DNA of 64,000 bases from Fibrobacter sp. (GCA_024398815.1 JAKSIL010000011.1:27838-91837), one strand, 5' to 3'; positions 37,938 to 47,549 are shown, counted from the first letter of the stretch. Translations and numbers: made by a program. Notes: a model not told the origin generated them from the sequence alone.

Positions 37938-39032
37938 TTAATGTGTTATGCTGTGCTCGGCCATATAGATGGCGAGGTAATCAATGACGCCGGAATCTGC
38001 ACCTTTGACGGGGACAAATCGGAGTTCGCTATTTTCGTTTACGATAATGGCGAGGCCCGCGATGTAATTTATCCAATGGTAGTCTTCGTTGTATTTCAAT
38101 GCGACTTGTTTTTGCGAGCCGTATACGGTCAAAGGCATTACGAAAATGTCATGCGAAACCATGATGCTTACGCGGTTCCACTTGGGCAAATTTTTGAGAA
38201 TGACCGTTTCTATGAATTCCTTTGCGCGGGGTTCCAAGTCGTAAAGTGCATCGGGATAATCTTCGCCGTAGGCCCAGCGACTCATGAGCTCGATGGAACT
38301 GCCCTTCATGCCGAGTGCATCTGCGTAGGTGGCGAGTTCATCGGCGGAAATTTTTAAGAACCAGTTGCCGGTGATGTCGTAGTTCGTGATGAGTTTCGGG
38401 CTTGGTGTGCCGCGGCCAATGGCGATGTGGTTCGCGGTTTCGTTTGTTCGCACAAATCCCGAGGTGATGTACGAAAAATCCTCGTCGCTTTTGAGAGTCG
38501 CGCCTAAGTCTTCGGCCATCTTGATTCCGTTTGCGGTGAGTTCCGTTTCGATTGTCACGGCGTCTTCACGTTCGGAATGGCGAATGACGAAAACCGCCTT
38601 TTCGCTTGGGGCGATACTCCTGTAAACGTCGGCGATGGTTGCGAAACCATTTTCGTCTAGTGGAATTTGCGCTGCAATCGGTTGCGAGGAACTTTCAATC
38701 GTGGCGCTAGATTGTGGGCTAGCCTCTTGCACCGAAGATGAACTTGTCATAAAACTTTGCGAAAGGGGGAGCGTGTCTCCGGAACTTTCAAAACTTGTTG
38801 AGGATGTTTGCAAATCAGCGCTGTCGGAAGATTCTGGACTGGAAACTTCTGAGTTTGAAGATTGCAGCCCCGCTTCTTGTGCAGAAGAATAAATATCTGC
38901 TTGGCTTGAAATTTGAGGTGCGTTAAATTCTTCGTTTGCGCTGCTTGTGTCGTCGCATGCAGTGAACGAGGATAGGCAGAACGTTAGCGCTGCGGAAAAC
39001 AGCGTTTTTTTGAGTGCAAGCCTTTGCTCCAT
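37938..39032 (-). CDS. Lipoprotein with histidine-phosphatase domain
   Basis: 364 residues. The signal peptide ends in a probable lipobox FTAC, followed by a ~95-residue Ser/Gln/Glu-rich linker. The catalytic domain (~140-340) has VFVIRHSERED (catalytic His, RHxER variant), SGFVRTNETA, and the second His in MVSHDIFVMP. Phosphohistidine chemistry is typical; substrate unknown (phytate, sugar or protein phosphate are possible). The ATG touches the upstream stop (TAAATG), so it is coupled to the next gene upstream. Confidence 0.82.
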   Translation of the reverse strand: MEQRLALKKTLFSAALTFCLSSFTACDDTSSANEEFNAPQISSQADIYSSAQEAGLQSSNSEVSSPESSDSADLQTSSTSFESSGDTLPLSQSFMTSSSSVQEASPQSSATIESSSQPIAAQIPLDENGFATIADVYRSIAPSEKAVFVIRHSEREDAVTIETELTANGIKMAEDLGATLKSDEDFSYITSGFVRTNETANHIAIGRGTPSPKLITNYDITGNWFLKISADELATYADALGMKGSSIELMSRWAYGEDYPDALYDLEPRAKEFIETVILKNLPKWNRVSIMVSHDIFVMPLTVYGSQKQVALKYNEDYHWINYIAGLAIIVNENSELRFVPVKGADSGVIDYLAIYMAEHSITH

Positions 39033-41003
39033 TTACGAACCCCACTGGTAATCGCCTGCTTCGTAAACCGGATTTTCGCCGTTGAAACCTCGTGGGCGTT
39101 TGATGTTGTCGTCAAACGGTGTCTGGTTGAAAATTCTGAAGTCCCCGCGTTCGTAACTTTGGAAGGAAATATGGCAGAAAATTGGGCCCGCCGGCATGTA
39201 TTCGCTGTAACTCATGGTTCGTTCGCCGGAGGTGTAAAGGTAGTTGAAGTACTTCCCGTTGAATACGATGTGGAGTCCGATGTTCCCGACGGTGAACCAG
39301 CGCCCTTTTGCAAGGATATTTTCCTTGTGGCTGTCGTCGTAATCCATCACCACGAATTCTGCGTCGCCGCTTTTATCCAGGTGGAAACGGTACTTGTGGT
39401 TCCCGCCGCAGCAACGCCCGTCAAAGAACCAGGTGTAGCCATCCGCGGCGATGATTCTCGGGTCGCGCACGCTTGTGTCGGGGTGTGCGAGCTGTTCGTC
39501 TGTTACGAGGCGCTCCGGTTCCACGGCGGCAATAAGTTCCGCTAAAGTTTTGGGGTTGCTTACGGTGGGTAGGCTTACTTTGTTCTTGGCTTCGCTGGCG
39601 CTTCGCCTGTAAAGGCGGTAAGGAATGCCGTCGTCGCTAATCATGGTCATTTCGTCTTGGCTAAAGATATAGTAGGCGTATGTCTTTGTGCCAGTTTTTG
39701 TGACCACGTTGAAGGAGCGGTTGTTCAAAGTGTACCACTGGCCGGAAACATTCGGGTAGCCGGAAACTGCGGCTGTGCCGTTTGCGCCAATGACTACTGT
39801 GTAGTCGTCGCTGACCCAAGCCTCGTTATCGGCGGTAATCAGGCGGCAATCCTGATTCTTGTCTCCACTGCAAATGGCGTCGGAGGGGTTTGCGGCTTCG
39901 CATGCCGAAAGCATTCCCGGCGGAAGTTCCGTGGAGGCTCCGATTCTGAATCCCATGCCTGCGGCGCCGTCCCTGGAGCGGATGGCTCTGCGGCTCACTC
40001 TCGCGAATGCGGCTGGCTCATCGTAACTTCCGCCACGGCGCGTCTTGTTTCCGGATCCGGTCAGTTGCACCGGGTTCGTCAAGTCGTTACCCGTGTAGGC
40101 GACGAGCCAGTCGTAAACCCATTCCCAGGCGTTCCCGCTCATGTCGTAGAGCCCAAGTTTGTTTGGATTCTTGGTGGCTACGTCGTGCGATTTTGCGCTG
40201 CTGTTTTCGGAATACCAGCCGACATCGTCGAGGGTATTGCTTCCGGAAAACTTGAAGTTGTCTGCAATGCCGTCTTTTCCACCGCGGGCTGCGAATTCCC
40301 ATTCGGCGTCCGTGAGCAAGCGGTAGTTGTGGCCGGTCAATTTTCCAAGTTTGCAGGCGAAATCGTTTGCATCAAACCAACTGACTCCGATTTTGGGTGC
40401 CTTGTCGGATTCCCACATGTTCTTTGTGCCGCCCATGACGGCGTTCCACTGGGCGTTTGTGACTTCGGTTGTTGCAATGTGGTAATCGCTCACTGTTACT
40501 TTGTGCGAAGGCGATTCGTAGATTTTGTCCTGTTCTTCGCAGTTGTCACAGCCCCTTGTGTAAGAACCGCCAGGGACGTATGCCATGTTAAATATGGCGC
40601 CGTTTACCGTATCTGCAAATGCGGATGGGGCTATGTATTCGAAACTAGTGCCGCTTGAACTTTGCGGTACTTTGTCTGTAGTGCTAGAGCCGCTTGAGTT
40701 TTCGTTGTTGTCGGAGGGCGAAGAAGTGCTGTTTGCTCCGCTTTGTGCGCTTGCCGTGTCACTTCCGTCTGTTTCTACGGAAACGCCGCCACCATTATCC
40801 TTTGAACTGTCGGATAATCCGTTTTGACCGTTTGATGGTGAATCTTGAATATCGCCATTTGAACTGACACCAGATTCTAAAGAATCCGCGACGATGTCCG
40901 GCGACAAAATATCAGTATTGCTGCTTGAATTATCAGAGCAACTCCATAACATCCCAGCGGTGCTTATGAGCATCGCTAGAACACCCGAACAATGATAACT
41001 CAT
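39033..41003 (-). CDS. Lipoprotein with FGE-sulfatase (SUMF1-like) domain
   Basis: 656 residues. A signal peptide precedes LWSCSD, then a long Ser/Asn/Asp-rich linker to ~residue 125. The FGE-like domain (~135-355) has MAYVPGGSYTRGCDNC, VTVSDYHIATTEVTNAQWNAVMGG, YRLLTDAEWEFAARGG, GLYDMSGNAWEWVYDW and RRGGSYDEPAAFARVSRR. The C-terminal ~270 residues are beta-rich and unassigned. Such domains often bind carbohydrate or lie in the envelope rather than making formylglycine. CGGAGA lies 5 bases before the ATG. Confidence 0.85.
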   Translation of the reverse strand: MSYHCSGVLAMLISTAGMLWSCSDNSSSNTDILSPDIVADSLESGVSSNGDIQDSPSNGQNGLSDSSKDNGGGVSVETDGSDTASAQSGANSTSSPSDNNENSSGSSTTDKVPQSSSGTSFEYIAPSAFADTVNGAIFNMAYVPGGSYTRGCDNCEEQDKIYESPSHKVTVSDYHIATTEVTNAQWNAVMGGTKNMWESDKAPKIGVSWFDANDFACKLGKLTGHNYRLLTDAEWEFAARGGKDGIADNFKFSGSNTLDDVGWYSENSSAKSHDVATKNPNKLGLYDMSGNAWEWVYDWLVAYTGNDLTNPVQLTGSGNKTRRGGSYDEPAAFARVSRRAIRSRDGAAGMGFRIGASTELPPGMLSACEAANPSDAICSGDKNQDCRLITADNEAWVSDDYTVVIGANGTAAVSGYPNVSGQWYTLNNRSFNVVTKTGTKTYAYYIFSQDEMTMISDDGIPYRLYRRSASEAKNKVSLPTVSNPKTLAELIAAVEPERLVTDEQLAHPDTSVRDPRIIAADGYTWFFDGRCCGGNHKYRFHLDKSGDAEFVVMDYDDSHKENILAKGRWFTVGNIGLHIVFNGKYFNYLYTSGERTMSYSEYMPAGPIFCHISFQSYERGDFRIFNQTPFDDNIKRPRGFNGENPVYEAGDYQWGS

Positions 41004-41085
41004 AAGTATCTCCGTTCAGAACCTAACCCAATTTTAATTTAATCAAAAATCGAACCAACAGGTTGTAAATTTTTGATAACCTCGT

Positions 41086-41119
41086 AAAATGGCGTTTTTT
41101 TTTATTATTCGCCATTTTT
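41086..41119. terminator. AT-rich hairpin, likely terminator
   Basis: AAAATGGCG pairs with CGCCATTTT over a 15-base T-rich loop. T runs lie on both sides, so it could end the MFS transcript on the minus strand. Confidence 0.5.
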
Positions 41120-41136
41120 ATATGTAGAGCGTGAAA

Positions 41137-42330
41137 CTAGTTCCCTTCCAGTTTGTTCTTCACGTAGTGCTTGCTTGTCCAAAACCAGAACATCAAATCG
41201 GCGATGACGAGGGCTGCCGCACTTGCGATGAACACCTGCTGGTGCATGCCGAAGTGGCTTGCCATGGCGCCCCCCACCAAAATGCCCGAGCCGATGCCGA
41301 TGTCCCAACCGCTCAAGTAAGTGCTGTTCGCGGTGCCGCGCTGGTCGTGGCGGGCGAGGTTCACGCACATCGTCTGGTAACCCGGGAAAATCAGGCCGAG
41401 GCTCGTGCCGATGAGGAATGCCGAAGCGAAGAACGCAAATGGGCTATGGCAGAAGGCGAGAATCAAATATGCGACGACGATAATCGTCATGCCAATCCCG
41501 ACGAGTCGCGTGAGGTAGCCGCGATCAATCAGGCGACCCGTCATGATGCGGTTCAAGATAAGGCCCGCGGCAATCAATGCATAGAACCAGCCGCTCCCGC
41601 CGATGCCGAGTTCCTTGGCGTAAATCGAAATGTAGTTCGTCACGGGGCCGTAGGCAAAACCGACGAAGATGAAGTTCACGAACTGCGGAATGGCGCGGGT
41701 GAGGAAGAATCGGTCGAGCGAAAGCGGCGCGTGCGGCTTCTTTTCGCGGGGCTTCACCTTGAGATTTGCGACAAGGATGAGACCTATGATGCACAGGATG
41801 ATGGATGTCGCGAAGATGATGTTTTCGCCGAAACTTTCGTAGAGGAACATGCCCGTCATGGGGCCTGTGGCAAAGGCGAGGTTCACGCTCACGCCGAAGT
41901 AGCCGATGCCTTCGCCGCGGCGGCTTGCCGGGAGCGAGTCAATGGCGACGGTGTTGCTTGCAGTCGTGGAAATTCCGAAGAAGAGTCCGTGCGCAAAACG
42001 CAGCACCGCCAAAAGCGGAATGAGCCCGAGAACCTTGTACCCGACGAAGCATGTGGAGAACAGGAAGAACGTCCAAAAGTAAAGAGGCTTGCGGCTAAGA
42101 GTATCTACAAGGAAACCTGCGAATGGTCTGCAAGCGAGTGCGCCCACGGTGTACATCGAAATCACGACGCCTGCTTCGGTATTGCCGGCGTTGAACTTGT
42201 CGAAAAGGTAAAGCGGCAACACCGGGAGCAAAAGATAGAAACTGAAAAAGAGTAGAAAGTTCGCGGCGGCCACCATCACGAACGTGCGCGTCCAAAGTTT
42301 TTCTATGCTTGCTGTGTTAGTTTGTTCCAT
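41137..42330 (-). CDS. MFS transporter
   Basis: 397 residues with about 12 membrane helices. The MFS loop 2-3 signature appears as GFLVDTLSRKPLYF, and DRGYLTRLVGIG in loop 8-9 is its second-half counterpart. RGEGIGYFGVSVNLAFATGPMTG is typical of the YfcJ/YhhS-like drug/metabolite efflux group. Substrate not deducible. It is a monocistron with a terminator after it and a repeat pair before it. Confidence 0.85.
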   Translation of the reverse strand: MEQTNTASIEKLWTRTFVMVAAANFLLFFSFYLLLPVLPLYLFDKFNAGNTEAGVVISMYTVGALACRPFAGFLVDTLSRKPLYFWTFFLFSTCFVGYKVLGLIPLLAVLRFAHGLFFGISTTASNTVAIDSLPASRRGEGIGYFGVSVNLAFATGPMTGMFLYESFGENIIFATSIILCIIGLILVANLKVKPREKKPHAPLSLDRFFLTRAIPQFVNFIFVGFAYGPVTNYISIYAKELGIGGSGWFYALIAAGLILNRIMTGRLIDRGYLTRLVGIGMTIIVVAYLILAFCHSPFAFFASAFLIGTSLGLIFPGYQTMCVNLARHDQRGTANSTYLSGWDIGIGSGILVGGAMASHFGMHQQVFIASAAALVIADLMFWFWTSKHYVKNKLEGN

Positions 42331-42385
42331 TTTTTTTCTCTATCATCCTCGACCAAGTGAAGTACGGAAGTGCAGTCCCAAACCT

Positions 42386-42469
42386 CGTCATCCTGGAGGG
42401 GGCAATGCGCGAAAGAGCCACCATAATCGCCGTCATCCTGGAGGGGGCAAAGCCCCCGAACGGGATCCA
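42386..42469 (+). repeat. Two tandem half-copies of the dispersed repeat
   Basis: CGTCATCCTGGAGGGGGCAA starts at 42386 and again at 42431. The second copy is complete (GCAAAGCCCCCGAACGGGAT) and matches the half inside the Nudix gene; the first decays after 20 bases. They lie between the MFS gene and the TrmA-like gene. Confidence 0.85.
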
Positions 42470-42485
42470 TACAGTTCCTATTGCA

Positions 42486-43646
42486 TTACTTCCGTTCCAG
42501 CGCAATGAGCGTTTCCAAATGCGGTGTGCCCGGGAACAAGTCCATGGGCAAGACTTCCTTGACGCGGTAACCGAAGCGTTCCCATTCCTTGATGGCGTCC
42601 GGGATTTCGTCGGTGCCGCAGAAGATGTGCAGTACGCGAACCGGGTGCCTTGCGGCGAGAGCTCGAATCACGCCGGGCTCAGTGCCCTTGCGCGGTGGGT
42701 CCAGTAGAATGCGTTCGGGTTCGTCGGCGCTTGCTCGCGGAAGTCTTGTCTGCAAAAACTGTTCGTCGATTTTGCCGGCGATAAAGCGGTAGTTCTTTTT
42801 GAGGAACTTCGCGCTCGCCTTCGCCGTTTCGATGCTTGGCCCTTCCCATTCCACGCCGAGCACGCTCTTGGCGGCTTCGCCGATTCCAAAGCTGAACAGT
42901 CCGTAGCCGCAGTACAAATCCAAAAACCTGTCACCCGGTTCAAGGGCGAGCAGGCGACTTGCCGACTTAATCAGGTTGTGAATCTGGCTTTCGTTGATTT
43001 GGCTGAAGCCCGTGGCGGGGTACTTGAGGCGGAAATGCCCGAGGTCGAGGCTGAGTTCGCGCGGTCCGAAGAGTTGCTTGAAGCCGAGTCCGTCAGTAGG
43101 GCGCTTCGCTTCGAGGTAGTAGTCGGATTCTGTCGTGTCAAGGTAGGCGTGCGCGGCGGTCACGTGGTACGGGCACTGCTGCAGTACTTCGGAAATCTGC
43201 TTCAGTTTGCGCACGATGCTCGCGTCCATCTTTTTTACGTTGAAAATCACCACGCGGTATTTGTACGTGCCGCGGATGATAATCCAGTTGAGCGCGTAGG
43301 CCAAGGGCTTGTACGCGGGTGTAATCAGTTTCTCGAAAAGCATACGGTAAATCGCGTTGTGCTCTTCGGGCTCCAGTATGCTGTCGTAAGCGTTGAATCG
43401 AAGGTCGCCCGGGTTCATTTCGATGCGGCGCTTGCTGGTGGTGCGGTAGTTCCTGGGCATGGGACTTGCTACCACGGGCTGCGGGCCGCGGGGGAGCCTG
43501 TTCACTTCCCAGAATTCGCGGATGGCGGCGTTCTTGACCTGGAGTTCGTCCTTGTAATCGAGCGGAGCGAGCGTTTCGCCGTAGGCAGAATCGGATTCCT
43601 TGGTGTAGTTCGGCAGTTGGTGCGCGATGGCTGTCTCAAAAAACAT
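42486..43646 (-). CDS. TrmA/RlmD-family RNA 5-methyluridine methyltransferase
   Basis: 386 residues from ATG 43646, preceded by GAGGT. SAM fold: FSQINESQIHNLI, RFLDLYCGYGLFSFGIGEA, LLDPPRKGTEPG. The motif that holds the catalytic Cys reads HIFCGTDEIPD rather than the usual SCNP, so Cys remains but the following Asn is Gly. The C-terminal DLFPGTPHLETLIALER is as in TrmA. No TRAM domain and no 4Fe-4S Cys set, so it is closer to TrmA than to RlmD. The modified RNA is not certain. Confidence 0.8.
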   Translation of the reverse strand: MFFETAIAHQLPNYTKESDSAYGETLAPLDYKDELQVKNAAIREFWEVNRLPRGPQPVVASPMPRNYRTTSKRRIEMNPGDLRFNAYDSILEPEEHNAIYRMLFEKLITPAYKPLAYALNWIIIRGTYKYRVVIFNVKKMDASIVRKLKQISEVLQQCPYHVTAAHAYLDTTESDYYLEAKRPTDGLGFKQLFGPRELSLDLGHFRLKYPATGFSQINESQIHNLIKSASRLLALEPGDRFLDLYCGYGLFSFGIGEAAKSVLGVEWEGPSIETAKASAKFLKKNYRFIAGKIDEQFLQTRLPRASADEPERILLDPPRKGTEPGVIRALAARHPVRVLHIFCGTDEIPDAIKEWERFGYRVKEVLPMDLFPGTPHLETLIALERK

Positions 43647-43836
43647 GCTGACCTCTTTTTTTTCGGCCGTAAATGTAGAAAGTTCGGTGGAAAGTTTAAA
43701 GGTTTCCAAATCTCTTTCGCTAAAAGATTGTTGTGTTGACGAGTTTCACAACTGGAAAATTATTTTTGAAAAGAACTTGTTATTTTCGACATTTTTTTTA
43801 ATTTTTTTTGAAAGAAAATAAAACCAAGGAGTGTCT

Positions 43837-44607
43837 ATGGTGTATCGTGGATTGAAGTCTTTTGGCTTGTTGACTTTGGGACTTGCCCTGTTTTTCTCTG
43901 GGTGTGGTGATTCTGGCGATTCTGCTGCCGACGCCAATCCGGCAGGATCCGCCGATGTTAATCCAACTGGAACCGCCGATGTTGGTATAAGCGATACTCT
44001 GGCATCTCCGGAACGGATTTCTTCGGATGCCTTTGAAAAAGAATTCCTTTCGCATAGCGCTTCTACTATTGTCGACGACCGTGATGGCAGAACCTACAAG
44101 GTGGTGACTATAGGCACCGACCCCGACGGGACGAACTCTGACTGGATTGCTGAAAATATGAAGGTCGCGATGGATGGTTCCTTGTGTTCCGACCCTGCCG
44201 GTTGCGAAGTGTATGGACGTTATTATACTGTTGAATCCGCTCAGCTCGCATGCCCTGCGGGCTGGCATTTGCCTAGTCGCGCCGAATACGAAAAACTTCT
44301 TGAACGAGTCGGCATGAATCCTGTAGAGCAGAGTCTTTACCTGGTGGACCGGGTCGATGAACTTGGCCGTGTTACAAATAAGTTTGGCTTTTCTGCTTTG
44401 TTTGCTGGTTCTTGCAACGTGATTTTACTGGCTGTCGACCCGGAATACTGTAATGCTAGCGTGGGTTTGAATGCGACTTTCGTGACTTCGGATTCTTATG
44501 CCCTTGTCATTGGCCTCGACAATGTATCGTTTGAAAGTGTCAGTACGATTGAACCGACGATGACCGTTGCGATAAAGAATTTCTATTCCGTCCGTTGCAA
44601 AAGATGA
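43837..44607 (+). CDS. FISUMP-domain lipoprotein, single domain
   Basis: 256 residues from ATG 43837, with AAGGAG upstream. The lipobox is FSGC. A short Asp/Ala/Pro-rich linker leads to one FISUMP domain (Fibrobacter succinogenes major paralogous domain): DDRDGRTYKVVTIG, DWIAENMKV, YGRYYTVESAQLACPAGWHLPSRAEYEKLLE and SVRCKR at the end. The domain is diverged and lacks the usual WMAENL and WTSS signatures. Role unknown; probably cell-surface. Confidence 0.8.
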   Translation: MVYRGLKSFGLLTLGLALFFSGCGDSGDSAADANPAGSADVNPTGTADVGISDTLASPERISSDAFEKEFLSHSASTIVDDRDGRTYKVVTIGTDPDGTNSDWIAENMKVAMDGSLCSDPAGCEVYGRYYTVESAQLACPAGWHLPSRAEYEKLLERVGMNPVEQSLYLVDRVDELGRVTNKFGFSALFAGSCNVILLAVDPEYCNASVGLNATFVTSDSYALVIGLDNVSFESVSTIEPTMTVAIKNFYSVRCKR

Positions 44608-44652
44608 TGCTTGCTGAGCGATGCCTGCTGGTGTGAAAAACTCAAAATGGCA

Positions 44653-44680
44653 TAAAAAAAGACCCTTCCGTAGAAGGGTC
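44653..44680 (-). terminator. Terminator of tRNA-Gly
   Basis: On the minus strand GACCCTTC, four bases, GAAGGGTC is followed by T7. Confidence 0.8.
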
Positions 44681-44684
44681 CTCG

Positions 44685-44756
44685 AGCGGCGGACCGGGAT
44701 CGAACCGGCAACCATTAGCTTGGAAGGCTAAGGCTCTACCATTGAGCTACCGCCGC
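44685..44756 (-). tRNA. tRNA-Gly (anticodon TCC)
   Basis: A 72-nt cloverleaf: acceptor GCGGCGG/CCGCCGC, D-arm GCTC/GAGC, anticodon loop CTTCCAA (TCC), T-loop TTCGATC. CCA is not encoded. Confidence 0.95.
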
Positions 44757-44837
44757 AATTTAATCTAAATGTACTAAAAAAGGGGCATTTTATAAAGGGG
44801 TTCTTGAAAAGATATTGGATTTTTTTTGAAAACTTGC

Positions 44838-44845
44838 TAAATTTT
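44838..44845 (+). promoter_or_regulatory. Candidate -7 box TAAATTTT ahead of infC
   Basis: CTTGCTAAATTTTCGCC closely matches TTTGCTAAATTTCAC at 1503. It lies 33 bases before the infC start, which would give a ~27-base leader. Confidence 0.35.
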
Positions 44846-44877
44846 CGCCCACATTAACAATCATACCGAGGTACTAC

Positions 44878-45495
44878 TTGTTCCCCAATCCGCGCGACCG
44901 CCGCATGCCCAACCGTCCGAGTGACGGAACCCGTATCAACGAAGATATCCATATCTCCCCGATTCGTCTCATCAAGGAAGACGGCGAAGCCGTTGTCATC
45001 GAGACGAGCAAGGCATTGCAGATGGCAAAAGACGCCGGACTGGACCTGGTGGAAGTCTCTCCGAACGCAAAACCGCCCGTATGCAAAATCATCAACTACG
45101 GCAAGTACAAGTTCGAGCAGGTTAAAAAAGCGAAGGCCGCCAAGGCCAAGCAGCACGTGGTGAAGCTGAAAGAAATCAAGATGCACCCGAAGACCGCCGA
45201 GAACGACTACCAGTACCGCATCAAGCAGGCGTGCGAATTCCTGGAAGACGGTATGAAGGTGAAGCTTATCATGCAGTTCCGTGGGCGCGAAATGGCGCAC
45301 ATGGACTACGGCAAGCGCCTTATGGAAAGGGCCAAGGAAGACCTTTCCCAGTTTGGCGAATTGGAAATGGATTCGCGGGTGGAAGGCAACACGATGCTTT
45401 CTATCTACGGTCCGAAACGTGGTGCGGGTTCTGCCAAAAAGGCGGACCAGGCACCGAAGCCCGTAACCGAGCCAGAGGCAGCAGGTGAGGCTTAA
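44878..45495 (+). CDS. infC: Translation initiation factor IF-3
   Basis: 205 residues from a TTG at 44878 with CGAGG seven bases upstream; ATG 44905 would drop nine residues. IF-3 N-domain: [23 protein letters not shown]; linker [18 protein letters not shown]-domain: [20 protein letters not shown] and [15 protein letters not shown] ~30-residue charged C-terminal tail is extra. A rare start codon is a well-known autoregulatory feature of infC in E. coli (AUU), so TTG may act likewise. First gene of infC-rpmI-rplT. Confidence 0.96.
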   Translation: MFPNPRDRRMPNRPSDGTRINEDIHISPIRLIKEDGEAVVIETSKALQMAKDAGLDLVEVSPNAKPPVCKIINYGKYKFEQVKKAKAAKAKQHVVKLKEIKMHPKTAENDYQYRIKQACEFLEDGMKVKLIMQFRGREMAHMDYGKRLMERAKEDLSQFGELEMDSRVEGNTMLSIYGPKRGAGSAKKADQAPKPVTEPEAAGEA

Positions 45496-45515
45496 CATTA
45501 ACCTACGAGGTAAAA

Positions 45516-45713
45516 ATGCCTAAGATGAAAACACACAGCGGTGCTAAAAAGCGCTTCCGCGTGACTGGTTCCGGCCATGTCAAGTTCAAGCGTGCTGGCA
45601 TGCGCCACATTCAAGCTAAAATGACCACTAAGCGTAAGCGCAACCTTCGCAAGGGCGCTCTCGTCAAGAAAGTCGATACCTATCACGTCAAGCGTCTGCT
45701 TGTAGTAGCATAA
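45516..45713 (+). CDS. rpmI: 50S ribosomal protein L35
   Basis: 65 residues, standard length. [23 protein letters not shown] and the Lys/Arg-rich remainder are diagnostic. CGAGG precedes the start. It lies 20 bases after infC and 11 before rplT. Confidence 0.97.
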   Translation: MPKMKTHSGAKKRFRVTGSGHVKFKRAGMRHIQAKMTTKRKRNLRKGALVKKVDTYHVKRLLVVA

Positions 45714-45724
45714 GGAGAGTAAGA

Positions 45725-46075
45725 ATGCCACGCGCAAAATCCAGAGTTCCTTCCCGCGAACGCCGCAAAAATATCCTCAAGGCCGCCAAGGGTTTCTATG
45801 GCCGTCGCAAGAGCAATATCCGCCTTGCCATTGACGCCGTAGCCCACGCCGGTCAGTATGCCTTCGCACACCGCCGCGACAAGAAGGGTGACTTCCGCAC
45901 TTTGTGGATCACTCGCTTGAACGCTGCTGTTCGCGAACATGGCATCAGCTACAGCCAGTTCATTTACAAGCTGTCCAAGGCCAACATCAAGATGAACCGC
46001 AAGGTTCTCGCCGATATGGCCGTTAGCGACCCCGAAGCTTTTGCCAAGGTCGTGGACGTTGTGAAGGCTGCCTAA
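45725..46075 (+). CDS. rplT: 50S ribosomal protein L20
   Basis: 116 residues, standard length. It starts [20 protein letters not shown] and contains [13 protein letters not shown] and [19 protein letters not shown], which are diagnostic. GGAGAG precedes the start. L20 binds 23S rRNA early in assembly and in E. coli represses its own operon; no such operator was sought here. Confidence 0.97.
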   Translation: MPRAKSRVPSRERRKNILKAAKGFYGRRKSNIRLAIDAVAHAGQYAFAHRRDKKGDFRTLWITRLNAAVREHGISYSQFIYKLSKANIKMNRKVLADMAVSDPEAFAKVVDVVKAA

Positions 46076-46113
46076 TTCTAGGCCGCTCGAACTAGTTTAG
46101 CAAACGCGAGAAA

Positions 46114-46146
46114 TTGCCCCCGCCCCTAAACGGGCGGGGACTTTTG
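46114..46146 (+). terminator. Terminator of infC-rpmI-rplT
   Basis: A long GC stem (CCCCGCCC with GGGCGGGG) over a short loop, followed by CTTTTG. Confidence 0.75.
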
Positions 46147-46154
46147 TATTTTTG
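46147..46154 (+). promoter_or_regulatory. Candidate -7 box TATTTTTG for the M16 peptidase gene
   Basis: An exact TAnnTTTG match that ends 5 bases before the ATG at 46160, which has no SD. It predicts a leaderless transcript. It overlaps the tail of the preceding terminator. Confidence 0.4.
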
Positions 46155-46159
46155 TGCCG

Positions 46160-47446
46160 ATGAAAAATTTTCACAAATCCGATTACCGAAAGACCGTGCT
46201 CCCGAACGGGGTTGTCGTGCTGACGGACTACATGCCTCATGCGTTTTCTGCATCCGTTGGAGTTTGGCTTCCGCGCGGCTCCCGCCACGAAAAGAAGGGC
46301 GAATTCGGCTTGAGCCATTTTTACGAGCACCTTGTTTTCAAGGGCAGCGAAAATCGCTCCGCGCTTGAAATCGCGCACAGCATTGAGGACCGCGGCGGCA
46401 ACCTGGAAGCCTACACGACCCGCCAGGAGACGGGCTTTTACGCGAACGTAGTCGCCGAAGACGTTCCACTTGCGATAGATGTGATTTCGGATATGCTCAT
46501 GAACCCGCGCTTCGAAAAATCCGAAATGGAGAAGGAACGCAAGGTCATCATCGAGGAAATCCACAGTTACGACGACATCCCCGAGGAACTTGCAGGCGAC
46601 GTGTTCAACGCGGCGCACTTTGCGGGCTGCGGCATTGCGCACCCCATTACGGGCAAGGTCCGCGACGTGAAGGCGCTCACGAACGAACAGATGTGGGAAT
46701 ATGAGCGTCAGGTGCTCGAGGATTTCCCGATTTACGTGTGTGCGGCGGGTAAAGTCAATCACGACGAATTGGTTAATTTATGTGTAAAAAAGTTTGCACG
46801 AAAAAAATCTGGCGCAAAGGCTCCGTTCGACGCATACAAGAGCCGTGGTGGCGTGAAGATTGTCGAAAAGCAGGATATTTCGCAGTCGAACTTGTTCTGG
46901 GGAACCAGTTTCGGCTTTGAAACACTCGAAGAAAACGTTCGGTACGCCCTTTCTCTGTTCAATGTGGCGATTGGCGCCGGCATGGCAAGCCGACTGTTCC
47001 AAAAAATCCGCGAAGAGAACGGACTCGCCTACAGTGTGTATTCTACGGCGGACGTGTATTGCAATTGCGTGGACTGGGGCGTTTCTTTGGCCACGGAACC
47101 GCGCCAGCTGAAAAAGGCGCTTTCGCTTGCGATTGAGGAAACGCACAAGTTCCTGCAAGAGGGCTTTGCGAAGGATGAACTGGAACGCACCAAGACGAAT
47201 GTCGTGGGCGGTCTCCGTCTGGGTGCAGATTCCCCTGAAAAGCGTGTAATGCGCCTCGTGGAGCAGACACTCCATTTGGGGAAGTTCTACCCGATGGAAA
47301 ATACCATCCGCGAAATCTCCAAGGTGCGCGCCGACGATGTCGTGGAAACGGTTCGTCGGGTTTTTGACAGAAAGAACTTCACGATTGCAGTCGTGCAGCC
47401 GGATGGCGTAAAAAAAACGGATTTAGGCAAATTGCCGATTTTTTAA
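46160..47446 (+). CDS. M16-family zinc metalloprotease
   Basis: 428 residues, one M16 pair of domains. The inverted zinc motif HxxEH is present as HFYEH (~residue 53), with the downstream Glu in EAYTTRQETGFYANV and the second-half signature IREENGLAYSVYS. The family includes processing proteases, PqqF and insulinase-like enzymes. No signal peptide, so cytoplasmic. It lies just upstream of the peptide locus, but a terminator and promoter-like box separate its transcript, and a role in that pathway is only speculation. Confidence 0.88.
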   Translation: MKNFHKSDYRKTVLPNGVVVLTDYMPHAFSASVGVWLPRGSRHEKKGEFGLSHFYEHLVFKGSENRSALEIAHSIEDRGGNLEAYTTRQETGFYANVVAEDVPLAIDVISDMLMNPRFEKSEMEKERKVIIEEIHSYDDIPEELAGDVFNAAHFAGCGIAHPITGKVRDVKALTNEQMWEYERQVLEDFPIYVCAAGKVNHDELVNLCVKKFARKKSGAKAPFDAYKSRGGVKIVEKQDISQSNLFWGTSFGFETLEENVRYALSLFNVAIGAGMASRLFQKIREENGLAYSVYSTADVYCNCVDWGVSLATEPRQLKKALSLAIEETHKFLQEGFAKDELERTKTNVVGGLRLGADSPEKRVMRLVEQTLHLGKFYPMENTIREISKVRADDVVETVRRVFDRKNFTIAVVQPDGVKKTDLGKLPIF

Positions 47447-47509
47447 GCCCTGAAAAGTGCCCCGAATAACATCATTTTTTTTAAAGGTGGGTTTTTTCGG
47501 TATATATTC

Positions 47510-47517
47510 TATATTTG
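47510..47517 (+). promoter_or_regulatory. Candidate -7 box TATATTTG ahead of the broken secreted-protein gene
   Basis: An exact TAnnTTTG match 33 bases before the relict ATG at 47550. GGAG remains upstream of the ATG, so the decayed gene has kept its expression signals. Confidence 0.35.
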
Positions 47518-47549
47518 AATTTGTATATAAAATGAAAACAGGAGTTTTT

